64,000 bases of DNA, taken from Alphaproteobacteria bacterium (GTDB lineage Bacteria > Pseudomonadota > Alphaproteobacteria > GCA-2746255). Below the pieces are notes generated by a model that did not search any database, was not told where the DNA came from, and was given only the letters and a program-made list of their open reading frames with translations. Where the stretch lies: positions 1 to 64,000 of the forward strand of contig JAGWAR010000002.1 in NCBI GenBank assembly GCA_021296325.1. Reading direction: 5' to 3'. A program made the position numbers and the translations under genes. Shown piece by piece: positions 7,798 to 20,270 of the stretch. The number at the start of each line of letters is the position of its first letter. Position 1 is the first letter of the stretch.

Positions 7798-9798
7798 TCA
7801 GGTGTCGAGGAAGCTGCGGAGCTTGCGCGAGCGGGAGGGATGCTTGAGCTTGCGCAGCGCCTTCGCCTCGATCTGGCGTATGCGCTCGCGGGTGACGGCG
7901 AATTGCTGGCCGACCTCCTCGAGGGTGTGGTCCGTGTTCATGCCGATGCCGAAACGCATGCGCAGCACGCGTTCCTCGCGCGGCGTGAGCGAAGCCAGGA
8001 CCCGCGTCGTCGTTTCGCGCAAATTGCCCTGGATCGCGGCGTCCAGCGGCTGAACCGCGTTCTTGTCCTCGATGAAGTCGCCGAGATGGCTGTCTTCCTC
8101 GTCGCCGATGGGGGTCTCGAGGCTGATCGGTTCCTTCGCGATCTTCAGGACCTTGCGCACCTTCTCGAGCGGCATGCTGAGCTTCTCGGCAAGTTCCTCC
8201 GGCGTCGGCTCGCGGCCGATTTCGTGGAGCATCTGGCGCGAGGTACGGACCAGCTTGTTGATCGTCTCGATCATGTGGACGGGGATGCGGATGGTGCGCG
8301 CCTGGTCGGCGATCGAGCGGGTGATCGCCTGGCGAATCCACCAGGTCGCATAGGTCGAGAACTTGTAGCCGCGGCGGTATTCGAACTTGTCCACCGCCTT
8401 CATGAGGCCGATGTTCCCTTCCTGGATGAGATCGAGGAATTGCAGGCCGCGATTCGTGTACTTCTTGGCGATCGAGATGACGAGACGCAAATTCGCCTCG
8501 ATCATTTCCTTCTTCGCCTGGTTGGCCTGCTGTTCGCCGTCCTGCACGGTGTGCACGATGCGCCGGAATTCGCTGATGGGAAGGCCGGCTTCCTGCGAGA
8601 TTTCGGAAACTTCGGCGCGGATTTCCTTGATCTCCGGCCCGTGCTTCTTGGCGAAGTTCTTCCAGCCGGCTGCCTTGAGGCGCGCCACCCGGCGCAGCCA
8701 GTTCGGATCGAGCTCGTGGCCAAGGTAGCGTTCGAGGAAGTCCTCGCGCTTCACCTTGCAGGCCATGGCGAGGCGCAGCATGCGCCCTTCCAGCGTCACC
8801 AGGCGCCGGTTGAGAATCTTCATGTAGTCGACGAGGTCTTCGATGCGCGCGTTGTTGAGGGGGACGTCCTCCATCAACTCGACGAGGTCCATGTTCAGCC
8901 GCTCGTAGCGCTTTTCCTGGGCGGGGCTGGTCTTCTGGGCCGTCTGCAGGGCACCGAGGCGCTTTTCCTGGAGGCGGTGGAACTTCTTATAGGTCGAGGA
9001 AATCTCGTCGAAGATTTCGAGGATTTCGGGCAGCAGCTCCTCTTCCATCACCGCCAGCGAAACGGGGGCTTCGTCGTCTTCGCCGTCATCGCCCTTGTCG
9101 CGCCCGTTTTCCTTTTCCTTTTCCTCTTCTTCTTCCTCTTCTTCCTCTTCGCCCTCCTCGTACTCGCCCTCTTTGTATTCCTCCTCGTCCTCGTCTTCTT
9201 CCTCTTCGGCCGCCGAGTTCGTGCCGCCGTAGGTCGCGTCCAGATCGATGATGTCACGCAGCAGGATCGAGCCGTCCATCAGGCCCGTGCGCCAATCCAC
9301 GATCGAGCGAATCGTCGTCGGGCTTTCGCAGATGCCGCCGATCATCTTGTTGCGGCCGATCTCGATCCGTTTGGCAATGGCAATTTCGCCCTCGCGGGAA
9401 AGGAGTTCGACGCTGCCCATTTCGCGGAGATACATGCGAACCGGATCGTCCGTGCGCCCAAGCTCGGTGTCGTTGTAGTTGCCGGCGTTGTCGCTTTCCT
9501 CTTCTTCCTCGTCTTCCGCCTCTTTCTTGGCGTCCGTCGAGCTTTCTTCGTTTTCCTCGGTCTCGACGAGGTTGATGCCCATCTCCGACAGCATGGCCAT
9601 GATGTCTTCGATCTGTTCGGAGGAAGCCTGTTCCGACGGCAGTGCCGCGTTCAGTTCGTCATAGGTGACGTAGCCACGCCCCTTGCCGCGGGTCAGCAGC
9701 TTCTTGACCGCCGCGTTGACGGTATCAATCAGCGGGGAATCGCCCGTCGATTCTTCTGATTTTGCGTTTTCCGTTGCCGGCGCCGTTTTCGCAGCCAT
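7798..9798 (-). CDS. rpoD: RNA polymerase primary sigma factor RpoD (sigma-70)
   Basis: Housekeeping sigma factor of 666 aa. Region 1.1 is at the N terminus ([17 protein letters not shown]), region 1.2 is [21 protein letters not shown], region 2 contains [19 protein letters not shown] and [15 protein letters not shown], region 3 [14 protein letters not shown], and region 4 ends with [22 protein letters not shown]. The non-conserved region carries a long Glu/Asp tract at about residues 195-240. I chose ATG 9798 ([11 protein letters not shown]), with AAGGGG upstream, over the track start at 9861. It is the third gene of a yqeY-dnaG-rpoD minus-strand group and is followed at once by a tRNA. Confidence 0.97.
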   Translation of the reverse strand: MAAKTAPATENAKSEESTGDSPLIDTVNAAVKKLLTRGKGRGYVTYDELNAALPSEQASSEQIEDIMAMLSEMGINLVETEENEESSTDAKKEAEDEEEEESDNAGNYNDTELGRTDDPVRMYLREMGSVELLSREGEIAIAKRIEIGRNKMIGGICESPTTIRSIVDWRTGLMDGSILLRDIIDLDATYGGTNSAAEEEEDEDEEEYKEGEYEEGEEEEEEEEEEKEKENGRDKGDDGEDDEAPVSLAVMEEELLPEILEIFDEISSTYKKFHRLQEKRLGALQTAQKTSPAQEKRYERLNMDLVELMEDVPLNNARIEDLVDYMKILNRRLVTLEGRMLRLAMACKVKREDFLERYLGHELDPNWLRRVARLKAAGWKNFAKKHGPEIKEIRAEVSEISQEAGLPISEFRRIVHTVQDGEQQANQAKKEMIEANLRLVISIAKKYTNRGLQFLDLIQEGNIGLMKAVDKFEYRRGYKFSTYATWWIRQAITRSIADQARTIRIPVHMIETINKLVRTSRQMLHEIGREPTPEELAEKLSMPLEKVRKVLKIAKEPISLETPIGDEEDSHLGDFIEDKNAVQPLDAAIQGNLRETTTRVLASLTPREERVLRMRFGIGMNTDHTLEEVGQQFAVTRERIRQIEAKALRKLKHPSRSRKLRSFLDT
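9107..9213. repeat. Low-complexity Glu/Asp-coding tract within rpoD
   Basis: Purine-rich GAG/GAA/GAC repeats on the coding strand encode an almost uninterrupted acidic run in the sigma-70 non-conserved region. Such tracts are prone to slippage, so length could differ between strains. Confidence 0.8.
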
Positions 9799-9891
9799 GA
9801 AATCGTAAGCCCCTTCTTGAACCCGAATGCCCTTGTCTCGCGTGGTCGCGGCCCTTGGCAAAAGAAAGGCCGAAACCCTTGAACTGTTTCC

Positions 9892-11694
9892 TTAGTCCCG
9901 CGTCGCCGCCTTGCCGCCGGCCAGATCCTCGGCCGCCGATTCGTCCGAGCGCTTGTGAACCTTCATCCGTTGCCACGCCTCTTCCGTCAACTCGTCCGCC
10001 ATCGCTTGCTTTGCCGCCTGCAAATCCGCCTCCCGGGCCGCCCGATGCAAGCGGTGGAGGGTTTCCTCCCAGCCATCCAGGGCCTGTTCCGACGGCGCCT
10101 CGGGCCGGACGAAGGCCCCGGCGGCGGCGTAAAAATCGGACGTCTGCAGCGGCGCCAGCGCCTCCGAAAAGCCCCGCCCTTCGAGGTGGCGGATCAGCGC
10201 CTCCGAATCCAGCTCGGCCCGGGCGCCGAAAGCCTCGACGATGGCCTGGCGCAGCCGGTCCAGATCTGGAAGCGGGAAAGTGAGGCTTCCGAAGCGCTCG
10301 GCGACCTCGTCATACAGATCGGGATGGTTCAGCACAACCGCAACGAGAATTTGCTGGCATTTTTTCAGCGGATCGGGGGGCGGCGTGGACAGCTTTTCCT
10401 CGACCGGACGCCGGTTTTTGGCCGGTTTTGCGCGGTCCCAGAGGCGGGCGCGGAAGTCGGAGCGGTAATGGGCCTGGACGCTGCGGTCCCGGATGCGGCG
10501 AACCATCTCCTCGAGGCGGCGTTCCAGGGCGGCGCGGCGCTCGGGCGTGTCGGCGGGCCGTTCGCCCAGGCCGGCGTCCCAGAGCAGATCGGCCAGGGGA
10601 CGGGCCTGTTCGAGGCAGCGCCCCATCGCCTCCGCCCCGCTTCCCTGGAGCAGGCTGGCCGGGTCCTCGCCGGCGGGCATCGCCGCAAAACGCAGGGAGT
10701 GTCCGGCGGTAAGCATGGGCAGCGCGCGTTCGGCGGCGCGGGTGGCGGCGCGCGCACCGGCGGCATCGCCGTCGAAGCAGAGCACCGGCTCCGGGGCCAG
10801 CCGCCACAATTCGCGGATCTGGTTTTCGGTCAAGGCCGTGCCGAGGGGGGCGACGGCGTTGCGCAGGCCGGCCCGGTGCAGGGCCAACACGTCGAGATAG
10901 CCTTCCGTGACGATGACCTCGCGGCGGCGGCGCGCCATCTCCCTGGCGGCGGCGAAACCATAGAGGACGCTGCCCTTGTTGAAGAGGCGCGTTTCCGGCG
11001 AATTGACGTATTTGGCGAGCCCTTCGGCCTCGCCGAAGATGCGCCCGCCAAAGGCGATGATGCGCCCGCGGCGATCCGTGATCGGAAAGAGGATGCGCCG
11101 GCGGAAGCGTTCGTAAGGCTCCTTCGGGGGATCCACCGTGACGAGCAGGCCCGCCTCGATCATCTCCTTTTCCGAAAAGCCCTGATCGGTTAGCGCCTTT
11201 TTCATCAGCCCCCGGCCTTCCGGCGCGAAGCCCACGCGAAAGGCGCGGAGCGTCGCCTCGTCGAGGCCGCGGCCTTTCAGGTAGTCGAGCGGACCGGCGC
11301 CGCGGGGGCCAAAGAGTTCCGATTCCGCCCATTTCGCCGCCGCCTCGAGCAGGGTGACGAGGCGGTCGGCCTCGCGCGCCCGGGAGGCGGCCTCGGGGTC
11401 CGGCTTCGGCATGGCCAGCCCGGCCAGCCCGGCCAGCTTTTCGACCGCCTCTGGAAAGGACAGGCCACCCGTCTGCATTTCGAAATTGATGACGTCGCCA
11501 TGGGCGCCGCAACCGAAGCAATGGTAGAAGCCCTTGTCCTCGTTCACGGTGAAGGAGGGCGTCTTTTCCTTGTGGAAGGGGCAAAGGCCGAGATGTTCGC
11601 GGCCGCGGCGCTTCAGCTGCACGCGCCGGCCCACCACGTCGGCAAGCGGCACCCGGTCGCGAATTTCGTCAAGAAACTGGGCCGAGAAGCTCAT
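9892..11694 (-). CDS. dnaG: DNA primase
   Basis: Makes RNA primers at the replication fork. The CHC2 zinc finger is complete (C38, H41 in LCPFHKEKTPSF; C59, C62 in YHCFGCGAHGD). The Toprim domain shows VTEGYLDVLALHRAG and the acidic VLCFDGDAAGARAA motif. The C-terminal DnaB-interaction domain is divergent, as usual. The 600-aa length is normal. It sits between yqeY (56 nt upstream) and rpoD (93 nt downstream), the replication/transcription part of the classical macromolecular synthesis operon. Confidence 0.97.
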   Translation of the reverse strand: MSFSAQFLDEIRDRVPLADVVGRRVQLKRRGREHLGLCPFHKEKTPSFTVNEDKGFYHCFGCGAHGDVINFEMQTGGLSFPEAVEKLAGLAGLAMPKPDPEAASRAREADRLVTLLEAAAKWAESELFGPRGAGPLDYLKGRGLDEATLRAFRVGFAPEGRGLMKKALTDQGFSEKEMIEAGLLVTVDPPKEPYERFRRRILFPITDRRGRIIAFGGRIFGEAEGLAKYVNSPETRLFNKGSVLYGFAAAREMARRRREVIVTEGYLDVLALHRAGLRNAVAPLGTALTENQIRELWRLAPEPVLCFDGDAAGARAATRAAERALPMLTAGHSLRFAAMPAGEDPASLLQGSGAEAMGRCLEQARPLADLLWDAGLGERPADTPERRAALERRLEEMVRRIRDRSVQAHYRSDFRARLWDRAKPAKNRRPVEEKLSTPPPDPLKKCQQILVAVVLNHPDLYDEVAERFGSLTFPLPDLDRLRQAIVEAFGARAELDSEALIRHLEGRGFSEALAPLQTSDFYAAAGAFVRPEAPSEQALDGWEETLHRLHRAAREADLQAAKQAMADELTEEAWQRMKVHKRSDESAAEDLAGGKAATRD

Positions 11695-11750
11695 CTGGCG
11701 TCGATCCGTCCCACGTTATCCAACGGCCTTCCCATATAGGGAAGCGCGTC

Positions 11751-12206
11751 TCAACCTAGCATCTCTTTTACGATGCCGCTCGCCTTCGCAAAATCCATGC
11801 GCCCGGCATAGCGCTCGCGAAGGGCCGCCATGACCCGCCCCATGTCCTTGAGGTTGGAGGCGTCCGCCTCGCCCACCACGGTTTCGACCGCCTGGCGCAG
11901 CTCGTCCCCCTCCATCTGCTTGGGCAGGAAGCGGTTGATGACCTCGACCTCGGCCCGCTCGCGGTCCACCAGATCCTGGCGGCCGCCCTGGAGGTAAAGC
12001 GCGATCGATTCGTCGCGCTGCTTCACCATCTTCTGCAGGAGCTGCAGGATTTCGTCGTCCTCGAGGCCGGCCTCGCCCCGTTCCGGCCGCACGGCGATCT
12101 CGCGATCCTTCAACGCGGCAAGAATCAGGCGAATCGTCGAGACGGCAACCTTGTCCTGGGACTTGAGCGCGGACTTGAGCGCCTCGTTCAGCTGGGTGCG
12201 CAGCAT
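11751..12206 (-). CDS. GatB/YqeY domain protein
   Basis: A 151-aa protein of the GatB/YqeY family, resembling the C-terminal tRNA-interacting domain of GatB. Typical features are LRTQLNEALKSALKSQDK at the N terminus, RLILAALKDREIA, and a C-terminal helical part with DMGRVMAALRERYAGRMD and KASGIVKEMLG. The role is unknown, perhaps tRNA or amidotransferase related. I start it at ATG 12206 (MLRTQLNEALK), because the track's extra 48 residues from 12350 are not family-like. Its RBS is weak. It precedes dnaG and rpoD, in the place rpsU holds in E. coli, and is divergent from carA. Confidence 0.9.
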   Translation of the reverse strand: MLRTQLNEALKSALKSQDKVAVSTIRLILAALKDREIAVRPERGEAGLEDDEILQLLQKMVKQRDESIALYLQGGRQDLVDRERAEVEVINRFLPKQMEGDELRQAVETVVGEADASNLKDMGRVMAALRERYAGRMDFAKASGIVKEMLG

Positions 12207-12337
12207 GCGGTCAGGTATGGAAGATGTATGGACATGATTGCGGAAACCTCTGAAGGTACAGGAATCGAACCGGCTTGGCAACCGTCGGAGATTTGATAAG
12301 CGTCTGATACAAAAACGCTTTTTCGGACAACGCCCCC

Positions 12338-12366
12338 TTGACGGCGGCATGGCTTTTGCTTATGTA
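12338..12366 (+). promoter_or_regulatory. Candidate promoter for carAB
   Basis: TTGACG (12338-12343), a 17-bp spacer and TATGTA (12361-12366) form a plausible sigma-70 promoter about 140 nt upstream of carA, leaving a leader of about 130 nt. The -35 is good; the -10 matches only at its first three positions. Confidence 0.4.
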
Positions 12367-12504
12367 ACGCCGGGTCCCCAGAAAAAACCCGCCCGATCCA
12401 AGGTGCCGGCACGGCGTTGCGAAGCCCCTTGAGCCGAACGGGTTCGCCTGCCGGAAAGACCCGCGAAAAGGACGGCACATGCCTTACGGAACGCTCCGGT
12501 AACG

Positions 12505-13684
12505 ATGACGCCTGCGCAGCCCCAACGGAGCCTGCGTACAGACGGGAGTCCCCCTCCCGGAACGACGGCGGTATTGGTGCTGGAGGACGGCCACGTGTTG
12601 TGGGGCAAGGGCCTGGGCGCCCAGGGGGAGGCGGTCGGCGAGGTCTGCTTCAACACGGCGATCACCGGCTATCAGGAGATCCTGACGGACCCCTCCTATG
12701 CCGGCCAGATCATCACCTTCACCTTCCCCCATATCGGCAATGTCGGCACGAACCCGGAGGACCGGGAGCGCGCCCACCCCGCCGCCCGCGGTTTCGTGCT
12801 GCGCTCCGCCATTTCCGAGCCCTCGAACTTCCGAAGCGCCGCCCATCTCGACGCCTGGGCGAAACAGGAAGGCATGATCGGCATTTCCGGCGTGGACACG
12901 CGCCGGCTTACCCGACGCATCCGGGATGCGGGTGCGCCGAAAGGCATCGTCAGCTTCCCCGGGGACGGGCGCTTCGACCTCGATGCGCTCCACGCCGAAG
13001 CCCGGGCCTGGCCGGGGCTGGAGGGCATGGACCTGGCCAAGGAAGTGACGACGAAGGACGCCTACGATTGGGACGAGACCTGCTGGCGGCTGGGCCGGGG
13101 CTACGACCGGCAGCGGGCGCCCGACCACCACGTCGTCGCCATCGATTACGGGGCGAAGTGGAACATCCTGCGCTCGCTGGCGAATGCGGGGGCGCGCCTC
13201 ACCGTGTTGCCGGCCAGCGCCAAGGCGAACGAGATCTTGAGCCTGAAGCCCGACGGCATCTTTCTTTCGAACGGGCCAGGCGACCCGGCGGCTACAGGGG
13301 CCTACGCCGTGCCGGTGCTGAAGGATTTGATCGCCTCGAGCGTGCCGATTTTCGGCATCTGCCTCGGCCATCAGCTACTGGCGCTTAGCCTGGGAGCGAA
13401 AACGAAGAAGATGTTTCTCGGCCACCGGGGCGCCAACCATCCGGTCAAGGATTTGAAAACCGGGCGCGTCGAGATCACCAGCCAGAACCACGGCTTCGTC
13501 GTCGTCGAGGAAAGTCTGCCCAAGGGCGTCACGATGTCCCACGTCTCGCTGTTCGACGGTTCGCTCGAGGGCCTCGCCGTCGAGGGCAAACCGGTTTTCT
13601 CCGTCCAGTACCACCCGGAAGCCTCGCCCGGCCCCCATGACAGCCACTATCTGTTCGAGCGGTTCCTGCAGCGGATCAAAGACC

Positions 13685-13692
<8 letters not shown>
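12505..13692 (+). CDS. carA: Carbamoyl-phosphate synthase small chain (glutaminase)
   Basis: Hydrolyses glutamine and passes ammonia to CarB for carbamoyl phosphate, the precursor of pyrimidines and arginine. The N-terminal CPSase domain includes [35 protein letters not shown] and NVGTNPED. The class I amidotransferase domain has SNGPGDP, the nucleophile C286 in FGICLGHQL, and [13 protein letters not shown]. The length of 395 aa is standard. The ATG at 12505 has a weak SD. It overlaps carB by 8 nt, consistent with coupled translation of the two subunits. Confidence 0.97.
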
Positions 13693-16942
<3,250 letters not shown>

Positions 16943-17023
16943 GCCTACCGGAGAACCGGAAAGTAGAAGGCCCCTTGCCGGGGTGTGGTTGCCATCGGCG
17001 GGAGGCGGGAGTGCTTTATCGCA

Positions 17024-17497
17024 ATGGACAAGATTCCCATGACCGTATCCGGATTGGAGCGGCTTCAGGACGAGCTGAAGCGGCTCAAATCCATCGACCG
17101 GCCGGCGGTGATCCAGCAAATCGCCGAGGCGCGCGACCATGGCGATCTTTCCGAAAACGCCGAATACCACGCGGCGCGCGAACGCCAGGCCTTCGTCGAA
17201 GGGCGCATCGCCGAGATCGAGGAGATCACCAGCCGCGCCGACGTCATCGATGTCAGCAAGCTTTCCGGCAAGTCGATCAAGTTCGGCGCGACGGTGAAAC
17301 TGGTCGACGAGGACACCGATGAAAAGGTGACTTATCAGATCGTCGGCGCCGACGAATCGGACATCAAGCAGGGCTTGCTTTCCGTCTCCTCGCCCCTGGC
17401 CCGCGCCCTGATCGGCAAGGAGAAGGGCGACTCCGTCGAGGTGACGACGCCGGCCGGTTCAAAGTCCTACGAAATTCTTTCGGTGAAATACCGCTAG
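17024..17497 (+). CDS. greA: Transcription elongation factor GreA
   Basis: Rescues backtracked RNA polymerase by stimulating transcript cleavage. The 157-aa protein has the N-terminal coiled coil ([24 protein letters not shown]), the tip with the acidic pair in [18 protein letters not shown], and the C-terminal FKBP-like domain ([35 protein letters not shown]). Start ATG 17024 ([10 protein letters not shown]) agrees with family starts; a second ATG lies 15 nt later. carB-greA adjacency is common in alphaproteobacteria. Confidence 0.96.
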   Translation: MDKIPMTVSGLERLQDELKRLKSIDRPAVIQQIAEARDHGDLSENAEYHAARERQAFVEGRIAEIEEITSRADVIDVSKLSGKSIKFGATVKLVDEDTDEKVTYQIVGADESDIKQGLLSVSSPLARALIGKEKGDSVEVTTPAGSKSYEILSVKYR

Positions 17498-17527
17498 GGC
17501 CGGACGGCGAAGAAGCGTCGCGTGCGG

Positions 17528-18073
17528 TTAGGCGCTTTTTTTCCGGGTAGCGGGCGATGCGTCCCCGGATTGGGCGCGCAGCGATTTCGGCGTGGGCGCA
17601 TCGACGTCGATCGGCACGCCCGGCGTGTATTTCGAGGAACGGATAGCGAGCGCCGATTTGACATGGCCGACGTTCGGCGCCGGCGTGAGGCGCGTGGTGA
17701 GAAAGCGCTGGTAGCTGTCCCAGTCCTCGGCAAAAATCTTGAGCAGAAAATCCGTTTCGCCAGCCAGCATGTGACACTCGCTGACTTCCGGCCAGCTGCC
17801 GACCATCGCCTCGAAGGCTTCGAGGTCCGACTCGGCCTGGCTGTTGAGGCCGACCTGGGCAAAGACGGTGACCCCGAAGCCGAGCTGCTCGGCATCGACG
17901 TCGGCGTGGTAGCCACGGATGTAGCCCGCCTTCTCCAGCGCGCGCACCCGGCGCAGGCAGGGCGGCGGGGAAATGCCGACGCGCTTGGCCAGTTCGACGT
18001 TCGTCATGCGGCCGTCCGTCTGCAGGTCGCGCAGGATCTGCCGATCGATTCGATCAAGTTTCACGCGCGCCAC
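17528..18073 (-). CDS. Lrp/AsnC family transcriptional regulator
   Basis: A 181-aa feast/famine regulator. The N-terminal winged helix-turn-helix is LDRIDRQILRDLQTDGRM...VELAKRVGISPPPCLRRV and the RAM ligand-binding domain follows from about residue 65, with SECHMLAGETDFLLKI. After the RAM domain there is a Lys/Ala/Pro-rich tail. Its ligand and targets cannot be read from the sequence. It converges on greA and is divergent from the ELM1-family gene across 167 nt. Confidence 0.92.
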   Translation of the reverse strand: MARVKLDRIDRQILRDLQTDGRMTNVELAKRVGISPPPCLRRVRALEKAGYIRGYHADVDAEQLGFGVTVFAQVGLNSQAESDLEAFEAMVGSWPEVSECHMLAGETDFLLKIFAEDWDSYQRFLTTRLTPAPNVGHVKSALAIRSSKYTPGVPIDVDAPTPKSLRAQSGDASPATRKKSA

Positions 18074-18240
18074 GATTCGAAAGCTCTCTGTTTCCGGAAA
18101 AATTTGAAATTATATTACTCAATCTTACCCGAGGCGGCCGGGAAGGCAAGCCGCCAATTGGCCGGCCGGTTTTCGCCCCTCCCTCCCCGGCTTCGCCCCT
18201 ACCTCCGGGCCAAGGGGCCGCGTATGCTGCGGGCAAGCCC

Positions 18241-19203
18241 ATGACCGAAAAAAGCTGCTGGATTTTGACGGAAGGCATGGCGGGCACCGAGAACCAGGCG
18301 CTCGGCCTGGCCGAGGCGTTGGGCATGCGCCCGGAGGTGAAACGCGTCCGGGCCCGCGCACCCTGGCGGTGGCTGCCAGCCGCGCTTTGGCCCTGCCCGC
18401 TCGCCGCCCAGGCGTCCGGTGCCGACCCGTTGCGCCCGCCCTGGCCGGACCTGCTGATCAGCGGCGGGCGGAAAAGCGTCGCCATGGCGCTGGCCATCAA
18501 GGCGAAGAGCCGGGGCCGGACCTTCGCGGTCCATCTGCTGAATCCCTATGGCTGCGCGAAAGGCTTCGACCTTGTCACCGTGCCGCGCCACGACCACCTG
18601 GAAGGCAACAACGTCGTCGTGACGGAAGGCGCACTGACCCGGATCACGCCGGCCCGGCTGGCGGCGGCGCTCGGCCGCCACGGCGAGCGCCTGGGCCGGC
18701 TGGCGATGCCCCGCTTCACCGTGTTGCTGGGCGGCGCCAACAAGCATCTGCGCTTCACGCCGCGGGCGGCCGAAGAACTGGCCGTGCTGCTGAAGGCCGC
18801 CGTCGGGGAAACGGGGGGCTCGTTGCTGATTACGCCCTCGCGGCGAACGCCGGCCGAGGCGCTGGCGCGGCTTCGCGCCGGCCTCGAAGGGGTGGCGGCG
18901 GAAATCTGGGAGGGTGGCGGCGACAATCCCTACTTCGCCTATCTGGCGGCGGCGGACGCCATCGTGGTGACGAACGATTCGATCTCGATGGCCTCGGAAG
19001 CGGCCAGCACCGGCAAGCCGGTCTATGTTTTCGACCTCGAAGGGGAGGCCCGGAAATTCCGGACGTTCCACGAAAATCTAAGGGCGAAGGGCATCGCCCG
19101 GCCCTTTGACGGCACGTTCGAACGCTGGGTCTATGCGCCGCTCGACGACACGGCCCGCGTGGCGGAAGCGGTGCGCACCCGGATGGCGTCAAAAGGTGGT
19201 TAA
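18241..19203 (+). CDS. ELM1-family protein (DUF1022), GT-B-like
   Basis: A 320-aa protein of the mitochondrial fission ELM1 family, found in plants and in many alphaproteobacteria. Features visible are CWILTEGMAGTENQALGLAEALG, LISGGRKSVAMALAIK, LLGGANKHLRF, GGSLLITPSRRTPAEAL, and the segment TNDSISMASEAASTGKPVYVFDLEG. The last two resemble glycosyltransferase (GT-B) sugar-nucleotide sites, so an envelope role is more likely than division, but no bacterial member has a firm function known to me. Start ATG 18241 is used; the RBS is weak. It is followed by trxB on the same strand. Confidence 0.85.
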   Translation: MTEKSCWILTEGMAGTENQALGLAEALGMRPEVKRVRARAPWRWLPAALWPCPLAAQASGADPLRPPWPDLLISGGRKSVAMALAIKAKSRGRTFAVHLLNPYGCAKGFDLVTVPRHDHLEGNNVVVTEGALTRITPARLAAALGRHGERLGRLAMPRFTVLLGGANKHLRFTPRAAEELAVLLKAAVGETGGSLLITPSRRTPAEALARLRAGLEGVAAEIWEGGGDNPYFAYLAAADAIVVTNDSISMASEAASTGKPVYVFDLEGEARKFRTFHENLRAKGIARPFDGTFERWVYAPLDDTARVAEAVRTRMASKGG

Positions 19204-19208
19204 AGGCC

Positions 19209-19228
19209 GGCCCTTCCTTGCAAGGGCC
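19209..19228 (+). other. Small hairpin between ELM1-family gene and trxB
   Basis: GGCCCTT (19209-19215) and AAGGGCC (19222-19228) form a perfect 7-bp stem with a 6-nt loop, 5 nt after the upstream stop codon. There is no U-run after it, so it may be an RNA-stability element or a weak terminator. Confidence 0.3.
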
Positions 19229-19268
19229 AGATGAGAAACCTATGTTAGCCTCCGGAGGCAACGCCCGG

Positions 19269-20255
19269 ATGGCACCCATCGTCACGAAAACCCTGATCAT
19301 CGGTTCCGGTGCCGCCGGGTATACGGCGGCGATCTATGCGGCACGGGCGGGGCTTGACCCCGTTCTCGTCCAGGGCATCCAGCCGGGCGGGCAGCTGACG
19401 ATCACGACGGACGTCGAGAACTATCCGGGCTTCGCCGACGTCATCCAGGGCCCCTGGCTGATGGAACAGATGGAGGCCCAGGCGAAACATGTCGGCACCC
19501 GAATCGAATCGGACACCATCGTCGAGGTCGATTTTTCGAAACGCCCCTTCGTCGCCAAGGGCGATTCGGGCAACGTCTATCAAGGCGAGACGCTGATTAT
19601 CGCGACCGGCGCGCAGGCGCGCTGGCTTGGCCTGGAGAGCGAGCAGAAATTTCAGGGCTTCGGCGTTTCGGCCTGCGCCACCTGCGACGGGTTCTTCTTC
19701 CGGGACAAGGTCGTCGCCGTCATCGGCGGCGGCAACACGGCGGTCGAGGAAGCGATCTACCTGACCAACCACGCCAGCAAGGTTTTCCTGATCCACCGGC
19801 GCGACGAGCTTCGGGCCGAGAAGATCCTGCAGGAGCGCCTGTTCCGGAACGAGAAGATCGAACCCGTCTGGAACCACGTCGTCGAGGAAATCCTCGGCAC
19901 GGAAAAACCCGTGCTTGGCGTCACCGGCGCCCGCATCCGCGACGTGAACACGAACAAGACCCGGGACCTGGCCGTGGATGGCGTCTTCGTCGCCATCGGC
20001 CATACGCCGACGACAAAACTGTTCGAAGGCCAGATCGACATGGACAAGGAGGGATACATCCTCACCGCCGCCGATAGCACCCGCACAAACGTGCCGGGCG
20101 TCTTCGCCGCCGGCGATGTCCAGGACAAGATCTATCGCCAGGCCGTCACCGCGGCGGGCACCGGCTGCATGGCAGCGCTGGAAGCGGAGAAGTTCCTCGC
20201 CGCCCATGAATCGGAAGCCGCCCCCGGCCAGGCGCCGGCCAGCGCCACGGCCTAA
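19269..20255 (+). CDS. trxB: Thioredoxin-disulfide reductase
   Basis: NADPH-dependent flavoprotein that keeps thioredoxin reduced in the cytoplasm. It has the FAD-binding GSGAAGYTAAIYAARAGL, the redox-active CATCDG (written SACATCDGFFF), the NADPH-binding VIGGGNTAVEEAIYL with HRRDELRAEKILQ, and the C-terminal GVFAAGDVQDKIYRQAVTAAGTG. I start it at ATG 19269 (MAPIVTKTLIIG), which has GGAGG about 10 nt upstream; the track begins at a TTG 51 nt earlier without an SD. The 328-aa length is typical. The last residues (APGQAPASATA) are an Ala/Pro-rich extension. Confidence 0.96.
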   Translation: MAPIVTKTLIIGSGAAGYTAAIYAARAGLDPVLVQGIQPGGQLTITTDVENYPGFADVIQGPWLMEQMEAQAKHVGTRIESDTIVEVDFSKRPFVAKGDSGNVYQGETLIIATGAQARWLGLESEQKFQGFGVSACATCDGFFFRDKVVAVIGGGNTAVEEAIYLTNHASKVFLIHRRDELRAEKILQERLFRNEKIEPVWNHVVEEILGTEKPVLGVTGARIRDVNTNKTRDLAVDGVFVAIGHTPTTKLFEGQIDMDKEGYILTAADSTRTNVPGVFAAGDVQDKIYRQAVTAAGTGCMAALEAEKFLAAHESEAAPGQAPASATA

Positions 20256-20270
20256 ATCCAAGAACGTTTT

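Noticed and set aside
7840-9759. 639-aa plus-strand ORF antisense to rpoD
   Set aside because: It is a mirror of the GC-rich rpoD codons; it has no RBS, its poly-Leu/Phe stretch is the complement of the Glu tract, and no family motif is present.
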